Shown piece after piece: positions 16,580-26,390 of a stretch of DNA of 64,000 nt. The notes under the pieces are model-generated. The model saw only the letters and a list, made by a program, of their open reading frames with translations, did not search any database and was not told the DNA's origin. The stretch is from Lysobacter firmicutimachus. Lineage in GTDB: Bacteria > Pseudomonadota > Gammaproteobacteria > Xanthomonadales > Xanthomonadaceae. Location: NCBI RefSeq assembly GCF_037027445.1, contig NZ_JBANDL010000002.1:3720001-3784000 (forward strand), given 5' to 3'. Made by a program: the position numbers and the translations under genes. How positions within the stretch are numbered: the first letter of the stretch is position 1; the number at the start of each line of letters is the position of its first letter.

Positions 16580-18835
16580 TCAGATTTCGAACCGGTACGA
16601 CAGCTTGACCAGGAACTGCTCGTCGTCGCGCAACTCGAACGCGTCGGAGAATTCGCGCCCGACCCGGGTCGAGCGCGGGCCTTCCTCGAACAGCTCGCCG
16701 CCGCGCACGTAGGCCAGGTACAGATAGGACAGCGGCGCCAGTTCGTAGCGATAGCGGATCTGGAAGCCGAGGTTGCTCAGGCTGAAATCCGGAATCTCTT
16801 CCTCCACCGCCAGCGGCCGCCCCTTCGGGTCGACCCGATAGGCCTGCTTGAGCCGCGCGTCCATGCCGATCGCCTCCAGGCGCACGCGCAGTTCCTGCTT
16901 GTCGTCGATGAACCATTGCAGGCCGGCATTGAGGTTGAGCGCGTCGGAACGGAACGCGCCCAGCCGGTTGCCGCCGCGCCACAGCAGCCAGTCGGGGTTG
17001 TGGCTGTACTCCATGCCGGCGAACAGCAACAGCCGATCGCTGACCTGGTAGTTCGGTTCCAGGTAGATCCGGCTCTGGCCTTCGTCGATCCCGCCCAGGC
17101 CTTCGGCGCTGTAATTCAGCTCGGCGCTCAGCGACCAGGGGCTGTCGCCGCGGCGCGGGCGCAGACGCTCGTAGCTGACGTACAGCCGCTCGGGCAGGCG
17201 CAGCACGCCGTTGCCGCGGGTGATCAGATCGTCGTGGCCGGCGCTCCACAACCCCAACTCGACGAATTCGTTGCCGCCGTCGCGCAACTCGCTGCGGCGG
17301 TTGACCGCGATCGCGTCGGCGATATGCACGCCGTCGTCGCTGTAGCGGCGCGAAGCGGCGTAATGCCAGTCGTGCGAGGCATAGGACGAAGCCGCCGGCA
17401 GATCGGTCACGCGCCGACCGAGGTCGTAGCGCAGGTAGTTGAAGTTGTTGCGTTCCAGATAGCCGAAGTCGTTGAGTTGCAGGCGCTTGCCCAGGTGCAG
17501 GCCGTACAGCTGCTGGCGCCAGCCGCCGCCCATGTCGTAGTCGATGCGGATCTGGCCGCCGCTGTCGCGCGCGCTGCGGCCGTTGTGTTCGACGTCGGAC
17601 GCGACCAGGGCGCTGCGGATCGCCCACTGCGCGTTCGGGTTCCAGCGCTGGTCGAATTCGTAGACGTTGGCGCTGCGGTCCTGGAACGGCCGCACCACCC
17701 GGGTCGCCATCGCGCCGAAACCGAAGCGCTCGAAGTCGCGGGTCGCGCGCAGGGCGTAGAAGTCGCGCCCGGCCTCGTCGCCTTCGCTGGCCGCGAACAA
17801 GCCGTAATTGAAGCCGCCGGCGCTGCCGTTGAGCTTGATCGCCGCGGTCACGTCGCCCGAACCGTTGCCGTCGTCGGCGCGCGCGCCGACGCGGCGGGTG
17901 TAGATCAGCCGGCTGTTGGAGTTGTAGGAGCCGAACTGGACGTCGAAGAAGCTCTGGTTCTCGGTGAAGAACGGCCGCTTGTCGCTGAAGAAGGTTTCGG
18001 TGGCGCTGAAGTTGACCGTCAGCTCGTCGCTCTCGACCTGGCCGAAATCCGGATTGAGGGTGGCGCTGAGCTGGAACTTGCCGCTCGGCTTCCAGAACAG
18101 GTCGGCCCCGGCGTCGAAATCGCTGTCGTGGCCGACGAAGTCGCGCACGCCGACCACGTAGGGCGTGATCGCCAGCAGCGACTGCTTGTATGCCGGCACT
18201 TCGACCCGGTTGAAGGTCGACAGGAAGCGCGCCTCGTTGTAGTGCACCGCCGGCCACGACGTGCGCTCGCCGGTCGAAGCGATGACCCGGTCGAGCTGGA
18301 TGCCGAGAGTGCGGGTGCCGTCGCCGGCCTCGCGCATCGGCGCGATATGCCAGGGGATCAGCATCTCCGCCGACCAGCCGTCGGCGTCCTCGCTGGTGGC
18401 GTGGCGCCAGTCGCCGTCCCAGTCGTCGTTGAACTGGTTCTCGCTGGTGATGGTGGCGTCGACGATGCTGTTGGCCAGGGTCACGGTGAAGTTGTAGCCG
18501 GCGCGGCCGTCGCCGTCGAAATCCACGTACAGGTTGACCCGGTCGACCGTGCCGTTGCCGTCGCGTTGAGTGCGCTGGCGCAGCCGCGGCACGCCCGCCG
18601 GCTGATGATTGCGGAAGCCGATCGCCAGGCCTTCCGGGGTGGCCAGCAGCCAGGCCTCGGTGGCCTGCGAGGCCGGCTGACGCGACAGCGGCTGGGTCAG
18701 ACGGAACTCGTCGATGCGCCGGGCGCCGCGCCATTCCTCCGGGTCGATGCGGCCGTCGATCTCGACGGCGCAGGCGGCGGGCACGGCGCAGGCCGCGGCG
18801 GCCGCAAGCAGGGAGGGCAACAGATGAATACGCAT
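16580..18835 (-). CDS. DUF5916 outer-membrane beta-barrel protein
   Basis: A 751-residue exported protein. After the signal peptide (LLAAAAACAVPAACA), a carbohydrate-binding family 9-like domain (about 25-200) starts with VEIDGRIDPEEWRGA. The DUF5916 region follows, with its characteristic LNPDFGQVESDELTVN, FSATETFFSDKRPFFTENQ and a tail of barrel strands ending LVKLSYRFEI, whose terminal aromatic/hydrophobic end fits an outer-membrane barrel. The family is frequent in Xanthomonadaceae and Bacteroidetes; the cargo or role is unknown. The gene is convergent with DUF4288. Confidence 0.9.
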   Translation of the reverse strand: MRIHLLPSLLAAAAACAVPAACAVEIDGRIDPEEWRGARRIDEFRLTQPLSRQPASQATEAWLLATPEGLAIGFRNHQPAGVPRLRQRTQRDGNGTVDRVNLYVDFDGDGRAGYNFTVTLANSIVDATITSENQFNDDWDGDWRHATSEDADGWSAEMLIPWHIAPMREAGDGTRTLGIQLDRVIASTGERTSWPAVHYNEARFLSTFNRVEVPAYKQSLLAITPYVVGVRDFVGHDSDFDAGADLFWKPSGKFQLSATLNPDFGQVESDELTVNFSATETFFSDKRPFFTENQSFFDVQFGSYNSNSRLIYTRRVGARADDGNGSGDVTAAIKLNGSAGGFNYGLFAASEGDEAGRDFYALRATRDFERFGFGAMATRVVRPFQDRSANVYEFDQRWNPNAQWAIRSALVASDVEHNGRSARDSGGQIRIDYDMGGGWRQQLYGLHLGKRLQLNDFGYLERNNFNYLRYDLGRRVTDLPAASSYASHDWHYAASRRYSDDGVHIADAIAVNRRSELRDGGNEFVELGLWSAGHDDLITRGNGVLRLPERLYVSYERLRPRRGDSPWSLSAELNYSAEGLGGIDEGQSRIYLEPNYQVSDRLLLFAGMEYSHNPDWLLWRGGNRLGAFRSDALNLNAGLQWFIDDKQELRVRLEAIGMDARLKQAYRVDPKGRPLAVEEEIPDFSLSNLGFQIRYRYELAPLSYLYLAYVRGGELFEEGPRSTRVGREFSDAFELRDDEQFLVKLSYRFEI

Positions 18836-19023
18836 GGGACGGCACCGGAAAGCGGACTGACCGCCTCGCTGCGCGCGTTTCCCCGGCGCCGGCGATGGCG
18901 GACCGCGACGGAGCCCGTCGCGATGCCGCGCAGACTAGCGGCGGCGCGCCTTTGCGCCGCATGGCGTAAGTCATGGCAACCTTTGTCCGCGCCGCGGCAT
19001 CCCTGCCTGCAGCGGCACCCGGA

Positions 19024-20283
19024 TCAGGGCGCGGTGGCGTCGTGGGTGACGAAGGCCGATTCGCCGGCCGGCAATTCCATCCAGTCCGGATGGGCCAGGG
19101 CGCGGGCGATGTCGCCCTGCCCCGACAACCAGTGCTCGCGCATCGCCACCCGGCCGAACTGGTAGTCCTTGAAGTGACCGATCCGGGCACGGTCGCGGTA
19201 GATCAGGTGGATCACGCTGTAGCGGCGGTCGCAGGCCAGTTCGGCGGCGTGCTGGGCCCAGGGATTGCTCGCACGCACGTCCCCGGGAATCTCTTCCAGC
19301 AGTTCGCGCAGCAGCCGGCGGTAATGCTGGAACACGCGCTGGGTGTCGGTGATCAGGCGCGTACGGCTGGAGTACTGGATTTCCTTCTGCCGCTCGGCCA
19401 CGTCGAGCAGGTTCTGCGGCAGCTCGCCGCGCGCGTTCCACAGGTCGACCTGGAACACCAGGGTGTCGCGCCGCGGAGAGGCGGTGAGCACGTGCGACAG
19501 CGGCGTGTTCGAGACCAGTCCGCCGTCCCAGTAGAACTCGCCGTCGATCTCGACCGCCGGAAACGCCGGCGGCAGCGCGCCGGAGGCGAGGATGTGGCGG
19601 GCGTCGATGCGGGTCCGGGTGCTGTCGAAGTACTCCAGATTGCCGGTGCGCACGTTGACCGCGCCGACCGAGACCCGGATGCCGTCGTGGTTGAGGCGGT
19701 CGAAATCGACCAGCCGCTCCAGGGTGGCGATCATCGGCGAGGTGTCGTACCAGCTCGGCTGGGCGGCCGCGGAAGCGGCGCCGAACAGGCCCGAGGGGTC
19801 TTCGCCGAGCCAGGCGCGCGGCCGGTAGAAGCCGCGCTGCCCCTCGACCAGGGCGCGCCAGGCCTCCCAGGTATCGAGCCAGGCCCGGGTGTCGGCCTCG
19901 AGGTCGGCGAAACGGGCCTCCTGGCCCAAGGTGGTGGCCGGGAACAGGCTCGGCTGCGAGATCGTGTCCCAGAACTCGCGCAGCGCCTGCAGGCGTTTTT
20001 CCGGCGGATTGCCGGCGATGATCGCGGTGTTGAAGGCGCCGATGGAGATGCCGGCGATCCAGTTCGGCGCGATGCCGGCCTCGTGCAGGCCCTGGTACAC
20101 CCCGGCCTGGTAGGCGCCGAGCGCGCCGCCGCCCTGCAGCACCAGGGCGATGTTTTCCGGCAATGAAGGCCCGGAGTCGCGGCGCGAGCCCGCGGCCGGC
20201 GCGGCAGGTTCGCGCCGTCGCGGCGGATCGGAGGCGCGTTGGGCGTGGGGGACTTTGCGGCCGGTGGAGCGCTTGCTGGGCAT
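19024..20283 (-). CDS. Patatin-like phospholipase/esterase with DUF3734
   Basis: A 419-residue protein. The patatin domain has the oxyanion loop LVLQGGGALGAYQAGVYQG, the nucleophile motif GISIGAFN (Ser in G-x-S-x-G) and the catalytic Asp in FYWDGGLVSNTPL, giving a Ser-Asp dyad. The C-terminal DUF3734-like region contains LVFQVDLWNARGELPQN and IHLIYRD. No signal peptide is present; a basic N-terminal stretch (MPSKRSTGRKVPHAQRA) precedes the domain. It lies 335 bp downstream of the 3-hydroxybutyrate dehydrogenase gene on the same strand. Patatin/DUF3734 proteins are often linked to hydroxybutyrate metabolism, so a role on hydroxybutyrate esters or storage-polymer lipids is a reasonable inference. 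Confidence 0.9.
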   Translation of the reverse strand: MPSKRSTGRKVPHAQRASDPPRRREPAAPAAGSRRDSGPSLPENIALVLQGGGALGAYQAGVYQGLHEAGIAPNWIAGISIGAFNTAIIAGNPPEKRLQALREFWDTISQPSLFPATTLGQEARFADLEADTRAWLDTWEAWRALVEGQRGFYRPRAWLGEDPSGLFGAASAAAQPSWYDTSPMIATLERLVDFDRLNHDGIRVSVGAVNVRTGNLEYFDSTRTRIDARHILASGALPPAFPAVEIDGEFYWDGGLVSNTPLSHVLTASPRRDTLVFQVDLWNARGELPQNLLDVAERQKEIQYSSRTRLITDTQRVFQHYRRLLRELLEEIPGDVRASNPWAQHAAELACDRRYSVIHLIYRDRARIGHFKDYQFGRVAMREHWLSGQGDIARALAHPDWMELPAGESAFVTHDATAP

Positions 20284-20618
20284 TGCGATGGTCTCTTCGG
20301 GCGTCGCTGCGATTCGCCGCCTATCTTGGGGGGCGCTTGCGGTGGCGCCGTGAAGGCCGGCTCGGCAAGGCAGCGCGACGGCAACGGCACACCGCCCCAA
20401 CCCCGCCGCTTCGAACGGAACGCTGGTGCGAGGGCAAAGCAGACCGGGGAGCCGGTGGGCGGGAAAGCGGCCTCGCCGCCCCGCCGCGCTGTCCTCATCC
20501 CTGGCTCTGCGAAGACGGGGGTCCAAGGACGTCAGCGCCATGCCGCGATCCAGCCCCGGCTCCCCGCTTTCGCCGGAACGAGCGCGAGCCGGCTCCGCAT
20601 TGCCGACGCGGCTCCCGC
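20284..20618. other. Gap without recognised gene
   Basis: The 335 bp between bdhA and the patatin gene contain no credible coding frame. No clear promoter, terminator or repeat was recognised. Confidence 0.4.
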
Positions 20619-21419
20619 TTACTGCATGTACCAGCCGTGGCTGACCACGATGCTCTGCCCGGTCAATGCCGCGCTGGGGAACTCGGCCAGGAAGCGCACG
20701 GTCTTGGCCACGTCTTCGACGGTGGTGAAAATGCCGTCGACGGTGTTGCCGAGCATGACTTTCCTGATCACCTCTTCCTCGCTGATCCCCAGCTCCCTGG
20801 CCTGCTCGGGAATCTGCTTGTCGACCAGCGGGGTGCGCACGAAGCCCGGGCAGACCACGTGGCTGCGCACGCCGTGCTTGGCGCCTTCCTTGGCCAGCAC
20901 CCGCGACAGGCCCAGCAGGCCGTGCTTGGCGGTGACATAGGCCGACTTCAGCGGCGAGGCCTCGTGCGAATGCACCGAGCCCATGTAGATCACGGTGCCG
21001 CCGCGGCTCTGGCCCGAACCGTTGTCCTTGTACATATGCGGCAGCGCCGCCTTGGTGGTCAGGAAGGCACCGTCGAGGTGGATCGCCAGCATCTTCTTCC
21101 AATCGCCGAAAGCGTAGTTTTCGATCGGGTTGACGATCTGGATGCCGGCGTTGGAGACCAGGATGTCGATGCCGCCGAACTCGGCGACGACTCGCTCGAT
21201 GCCGGCGTTGACCGCGGCCTCGTCGGTGACGTCCATGGCCACGCCCATCGCCCGCCCGCCCTGGGCGACGATTTCGTCGGCGGTGGCTTGCGCGCCGGCC
21301 TGGTTCAGGTCGGCGATCGCGATCGCGGCGCCCCCACGCGCCAACTCATGGGCGATTTCCTTGCCGATGCCGCTGGCGGCTCCGGTGACGACGGCGACTT
21401 TGCCTTGGATCGAGCTCAT
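20619..21419 (-). CDS. bdhA: 3-hydroxybutyrate dehydrogenase
   Basis: A 266-residue short-chain dehydrogenase. The NAD-binding motif is [14 protein letters not shown] (TGxxxGIG), followed by [16 protein letters not shown] (NAG motif), [22 protein letters not shown] with catalytic Ser, Tyr (SAYVTAK) and Lys, and [18 protein letters not shown]. The last segment and the [14 protein letters not shown]-terminus match D-3-hydroxybutyrate dehydrogenase, which interconverts 3-hydroxybutyrate and acetoacetate. An insertion (NGSGQSRGG) before the third strand is also seen in xanthomonad relatives. AGGAG precedes the ATG by six bases. Confidence 0.88.
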   Translation of the reverse strand: MSSIQGKVAVVTGAASGIGKEIAHELARGGAAIAIADLNQAGAQATADEIVAQGGRAMGVAMDVTDEAAVNAGIERVVAEFGGIDILVSNAGIQIVNPIENYAFGDWKKMLAIHLDGAFLTTKAALPHMYKDNGSGQSRGGTVIYMGSVHSHEASPLKSAYVTAKHGLLGLSRVLAKEGAKHGVRSHVVCPGFVRTPLVDKQIPEQARELGISEEEVIRKVMLGNTVDGIFTTVEDVAKTVRFLAEFPSAALTGQSIVVSHGWYMQ

Positions 21420-21632
21420 GGGGACTCCTGGACGAGACGGAAAGGGAGAGGTCGGCGCAGCGCCGGCGCAACCGGGCCATTGTCGCCGCCGCAAGTGATC
21501 GCAGCGTGGCGGCCGATGCAGCGCAGTGTTCCGCCGGAGCCGGCCAATAACCATCGGACCTTCGTACCCAGCCCGGCTTTGCCGGGTCGGGCGGCCACGC
21601 CGATATCCGGCCCGCCCGAGCTCCGGCCTCTC

Positions 21633-21686
<54 letters not shown>

Positions 21687-21848
21687 AAGAGCTTGGCGCC
21701 GTTTCGGCCTCGCGAGAACGCCCTGAAGCCCCGAAGGGCGGCCCGCAGGGAGGCGGGCCGTGCGCAGCCAGGCCAGGGAGGGCCTGTGCGGAGCAGCCCC
21801 GCGCAAACCGCGTCCCATAGTGGCTTTTGATTCGAAACAGGAATGGCG

Positions 21849-21917
21849 TTTTCTTTGGTTACTTGACCGAAGGAAATCCAGTAGGACTTTGTCGCCTTGG
21901 ACAAAGAAAGTAACCCG
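21849..21917. repeat. Intergenic hairpin element
   Basis: GGTTACTT at 21857-21864 is the exact reverse complement of AAGTAACC at 21908-21915. TTTCTTT and AAAGAAA-like flanks extend the symmetry. The segment is AT-richer than its surroundings. It resembles dispersed hairpin elements of xanthomonad genomes; that identity is from memory. Confidence 0.6.
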
Positions 21918-21941
21918 GCCGCTTGCGGACGGAAGCTTTGC

Positions 21942-21981
21942 TTTGAAGCTTTGAGCTTTGAAGCTTTGAGCTTTGGAGCTT
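21942..21981. repeat. 15 bp tandem repeat
   Basis: Unit TTTGAAGCTTTGAGC is repeated perfectly at 21942-21956 and 21957-21971 and partly (TTTGGAGCTT) at 21972-21981. Confidence 0.9.
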
Positions 21982-22024
21982 CAGAGGCCTTCGAACGACA
22001 GACGCCGCGAGGCCGAAAGGACGC

Positions 22025-22050
22025 GGTCGCGGCTTACGCCGCTCCTACAG
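22025..22050. repeat. REP-like element copy
   Basis: Reads GGTCGCGGCTTACGCCGCTC then CTACAG, the reverse complement of the GTAGGAGCGGCG element seen at 15741. Confidence 0.75.
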
Positions 22051-22164
22051 GGGGCCCAGGACAAAGCGCGGCGAGAGTGAAGGATGGCGGCCGCGGCCGG
22101 CGCCGCGCCTGCAGGGGACGGCGGGCCAGAGCGAGGCCCGGTGCCGCACCGGGCCGGGAAAGCC

Positions 22165-22710
22165 TCAATCCTTCTTCTTGCCCTTCTTGTCCTTCTTCTT
22201 TTTCTTGTCTTTCTTCTTGTCCTTGCCCTTCTTCTTTTTCTTGTCCTTCTTCGGCTGCAGCATGGTCCCGGTGCAATCCGGCGAACCGCAGCGGCACTCC
22301 CAGATCTTCTTCAGTTCCTTGGTGTGCTTCTCGGCCAGGGTGATGCCGTAGTTGTAGGACAGCTCCTCGCCCGGGGCGATGTCGCGGATCGCCTCGATGA
22401 ACACCTGGTCCTGGCGACGGTCGTCGCCGTCGTCTTCCTCCAGCACCGCCTCGCAGTTGGGCGAACAGCTGTGGTTGATCCAGCGCGCGGTGTTGCCTTC
22501 GTAATTGGCGTCGATCACGTACTCGTCGTTGAGCGTGAACAGGAAGGTATGGCCGGAATCGGCATCGCCCGTATCGCCGGCGTCGGCCTCCTCGTGGGTG
22601 CGGCGGCGGCCCTTGTATTCGATGATGCGTTCGCCCTTGGCGATCGGGGCGACGGCGAATACGCCGTTGCCGTGGATGGCGGAACGACGGGCGGCGATCT
22701 TGCGCGGCAT
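22165..22710 (-). CDS. SET-domain protein-lysine methyltransferase
   Basis: A 181-residue protein with a compact SET domain: HGNGVFAVAPIAKGERIIEY near the N-terminus, WINHSCSPNCEA at 77-88 (the NHSC cofactor/lysine pocket), GEELSYNYG at 114-122, and a post-SET zinc motif CRCGSPDCTG at 139-148. A tail from 154 to the end is almost only Lys and Asp/Gly (21 Lys in 28 residues). SET enzymes transfer methyl groups from S-adenosylmethionine to protein lysine. The tail could bind nucleic acid or be self-modified; both are inference. An upstream in-frame start exists (22818), but the MPRKIAARRS start at 22710 fits the domain edge. The target is unknown. Confidence 0.88.
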   Translation of the reverse strand: MPRKIAARRSAIHGNGVFAVAPIAKGERIIEYKGRRRTHEEADAGDTGDADSGHTFLFTLNDEYVIDANYEGNTARWINHSCSPNCEAVLEEDDGDDRRQDQVFIEAIRDIAPGEELSYNYGITLAEKHTKELKKIWECRCGSPDCTGTMLQPKKDKKKKKGKDKKKDKKKKKDKKGKKKD

Positions 22711-22828
22711 AGCGAATCCCAGAATGACGAACGGCCATTCTGACCCAGCTCGCCCGGCCGCCGCTATCGCCCGCCCGACGGCCCCCCCGGCGCCGGCCGC
22801 AGGGGCTGAATCGCGCAAAACCGCCCGC

Positions 22829-22866
22829 TTGGCCCGGCCCGGATAAAAACGTACAATTTCGGTACG
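22829..22866 (+). promoter_or_regulatory. suf operon promoter with overlapping inverted-repeat operator
   Basis: A -35 like TTGGCC (22829-22834) and a -10 TACAAT (22852-22857) are spaced by 17 bp. A perfect inverted repeat CGTAC-N7-GTACG (22850-22866) overlaps the -10. Position and symmetry suggest an operator for the Rrf2 regulator encoded immediately downstream, so that binding would block RNA polymerase. No experimental site is known to the annotator. Confidence 0.6.
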
Positions 22867-22898
22867 AATTACCCTCCCGCCCAGGCCGCGCCCAGACG

Positions 22899-23372
22899 AT
22901 GCTCCGCGTCACCAAGCTCACCGATTACGCCACGGTCGTCCTGACCGTGCTCGCGGCCCAGTCCCAGACCGGGCCTGAGCGCGTGCTGAGCGCGGCCGAG
23001 TTGGCCGAGCGCTCAGGGCTGGAGGCGCCGACGGTCAGCAAGCTGCTCAAGCCGCTGGCCCAGGCCGGGCTGGTCGAGGGTTTCCGCGGCGCCAACGGCG
23101 GCTACCGCCTGGCCCGCGCGGCCGACGAGATCGGCCTGATCGAAATAGTGGAGGCCCTGGAAGGGCCGCTCGGCATGACCGAGTGCAGCGTGCACGAAGG
23201 CAACTGCGGCCTGGAGCGGCAGTGCGGCGTGCGCGCCAACTGGCGGCGCATCAACGACGTGGTCGTCGAGGCGCTGCGCAACGTGACCTTGGCCCAGATG
23301 CTGGCCCCGGACGCTTCTTTTTCATCCGCACCCCCCGGCCGGCGCATCGACCTGCGCCTGGCCAACGCATAG
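22899..23372 (+). CDS. Rrf2-family SUF operon regulator
   Basis: A 157-residue Rrf2 regulator. The winged helix-turn-helix is MLRVTKLTDYATVVLTVLAA followed by LAERSGLEAPTVSKLLKPLAQAGLV and GANGGYRLAR. Three cysteines in TECSVHEGNCGLERQCGV form the probable Fe-S ligand set, as in IscR and SufR-type sensors. The first gene of the suf operon, 15 bp before sufB. By analogy it senses Fe-S status and represses the operon when clusters are plentiful. The inverted repeat over the operon promoter is its likely site. Confidence 0.92.
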   Translation: MLRVTKLTDYATVVLTVLAAQSQTGPERVLSAAELAERSGLEAPTVSKLLKPLAQAGLVEGFRGANGGYRLARAADEIGLIEIVEALEGPLGMTECSVHEGNCGLERQCGVRANWRRINDVVVEALRNVTLAQMLAPDASFSSAPPGRRIDLRLANA

Positions 23373-23387
23373 ACAGTAGGCAGCCGC

Positions 23388-24859
<1,472 letters not shown>

Positions 24860-24863
<4 letters not shown>

Positions 24864-25552
24864 GCCGCCCCGTCCCGTCCGCACTGGCGGCCCTGCTGAC
24901 CGCGGCGCTGGCCGCCTGCAGCCCGGCGCCGGCGCCGCAAACCGCCGCGCCCAGCGCGCCCGCCGCCACGTCCGAAACCGCGCCGCCCGCGGCCGAGCCG
25001 AAGCCAACCGCGCCGGCCGCCGAGGCCGCCCCGGCCTCCGCCGAGGCGCCGATCGCGCCGCCCGGCTCGATCCAGCACGCGCTGGCGGCGGGCGAGTACC
25101 TGCTGCCGTTCACCATCGATCCCAAGCACGAAAACGTCCGCGACCCGCGCGTGCTGCAGTGGAGCGAGCATCCCTGCGGCGCGACCCCCTACGCGCGGGT
25201 GCGCGCGATGCCTCTGGGCGACGAATTGCTGCTCGCCGACGACGTGATCGAATTCGGCGACGGCGGCAAGGAACTGCGCCGCTGGAGCAAGCCGTTCGAG
25301 GCCGATGTGATCGCCGTCGACGGCGACCGCCTGCGCCTGCGCGTGCTCGACGGCAACGGCGTCGAGCAGGTGCTGTGGGCCGACCCGGCCGGCGCCCTGG
25401 CCGTGGCGCAGGACGCTGCCGCAGCCGAACCGCGTTCGCTCGATTGCCCGACCTTGAAGGCCTTCGCAGATTCGGACTACCTGCAGTGCTACGAGTACGT
25501 CGACGCCGGCGGCGCCAAGCGCCGGCTCGCCTACGAAGGCGTCTGTACCTGA
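24860..25552 (+). CDS. Lipoprotein inserted in the suf operon
   Basis: A 230-residue protein with a lipoprotein signal, lipobox ALAACS (Cys at 20). An Ala/Pro/Thr/Glu-rich linker runs to about residue 68. The globular region contains [35 protein letters not shown] and four cysteines in total after the lipidation site ([24 protein letters not shown]). It overlaps sufB by four bases and is followed by sufC after 73 bp, so it is embedded between two genes whose products form one cytoplasmic complex. The function is not recognised. The overlap implies co-translation, but an envelope lipoprotein is out of place in a cluster assembly machine. Confidence 0.75.
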
Positions 25553-25625
25553 GCGCCGGCATTCGCCGCCCGCTCCGCAACCCGTTACCGGCGCCGCGAG
25601 CGCCCACCCGTTTCCGGAAACCCTC

Positions 25626-26390
25626 ATGTTGAAGATCCAAGACCTCCACGTCCAAGTCGCCGGCAAGGACATCCTCAAGGGCCTGAGCCTGGAGCTGCAG
25701 CCGGGCAAGGTCCACGCGATCATGGGCCCGAACGGCGCCGGCAAATCGACCCTGGGCAACGTGCTCGCCGGCCGCGAAGGCTACGAGGTCACCGCCGGTT
25801 CGATCGCATTCGAGGGCCGCGACCTGCTGGCGCTGGAACCGGAGGAGCGCGCCGCCGCCGGCGTGTTCCTGGCCTTCCAGTACCCGGTCGAGATTCCGGG
25901 CGTAAACAACACGTATTTCCTGCGCGCCGCGCTCAACGCCCAGCGCAAGGCGCGCGGCGAGGCCGAACTGGACTCGATGCAGTTCCTCAAGCTGGTGCGC
26001 GAAAAGCTGGCCGTGCTGCATCTGAAAGACGAACTGCTGCACCGCGGCGTCAACGAGGGCTTCAGCGGCGGCGAAAAGAAGCGCAACGAAATCTTCCAGC
26101 TGGCCCTGCTCGAACCGAAGCTGGCGATCCTCGACGAAACCGATTCCGGCCTGGACATCGACGCGCTCAAGGCCGTCGCCGACGGCGTCAACGCGCTGCG
26201 CTCGCCGGAACGCGCATTCCTGGTCATCACCCACTACCAGCGCCTGCTGGACTACATCAAGCCCGATGTGGTCCACGTGCTGGCCGACGGCCGCATCGTC
26301 GAGACCGGCGGCGCCGAACTGGCGCTGGAACTGGAAACCCACGGCTATGCCTGGCTGAAGGACCGCGTGGCGCCGGAGAACGCGGCGTGA
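25626..26390 (+). CDS. sufC: SufC, Fe-S assembly ATPase
   Basis: A 254-residue ABC-type ATPase. Walker A is GPNGAGKS at about 37-44, the signature FSGGEKKRNEI follows, and Walker B is LAILDETDSGLDIDAL. QYPVEIPGVNNTYFLRAAL is a SufC hallmark. It powers SufBC2D scaffold rearrangement. The gene ends overlapping the GTG start of sufD. Confidence 0.97.
   Translation: MLKIQDLHVQVAGKDILKGLSLELQPGKVHAIMGPNGAGKSTLGNVLAGREGYEVTAGSIAFEGRDLLALEPEERAAAGVFLAFQYPVEIPGVNNTYFLRAALNAQRKARGEAELDSMQFLKLVREKLAVLHLKDELLHRGVNEGFSGGEKKRNEIFQLALLEPKLAILDETDSGLDIDALKAVADGVNALRSPERAFLVITHYQRLLDYIKPDVVHVLADGRIVETGGAELALELETHGYAWLKDRVAPENAA

Noticed and set aside
15867..19190. A 1107-residue minus-strand frame
   Set aside because: A shadow frame of the DUF5916 gene, Arg/Pro/Ala-rich, no motifs, no start signal.
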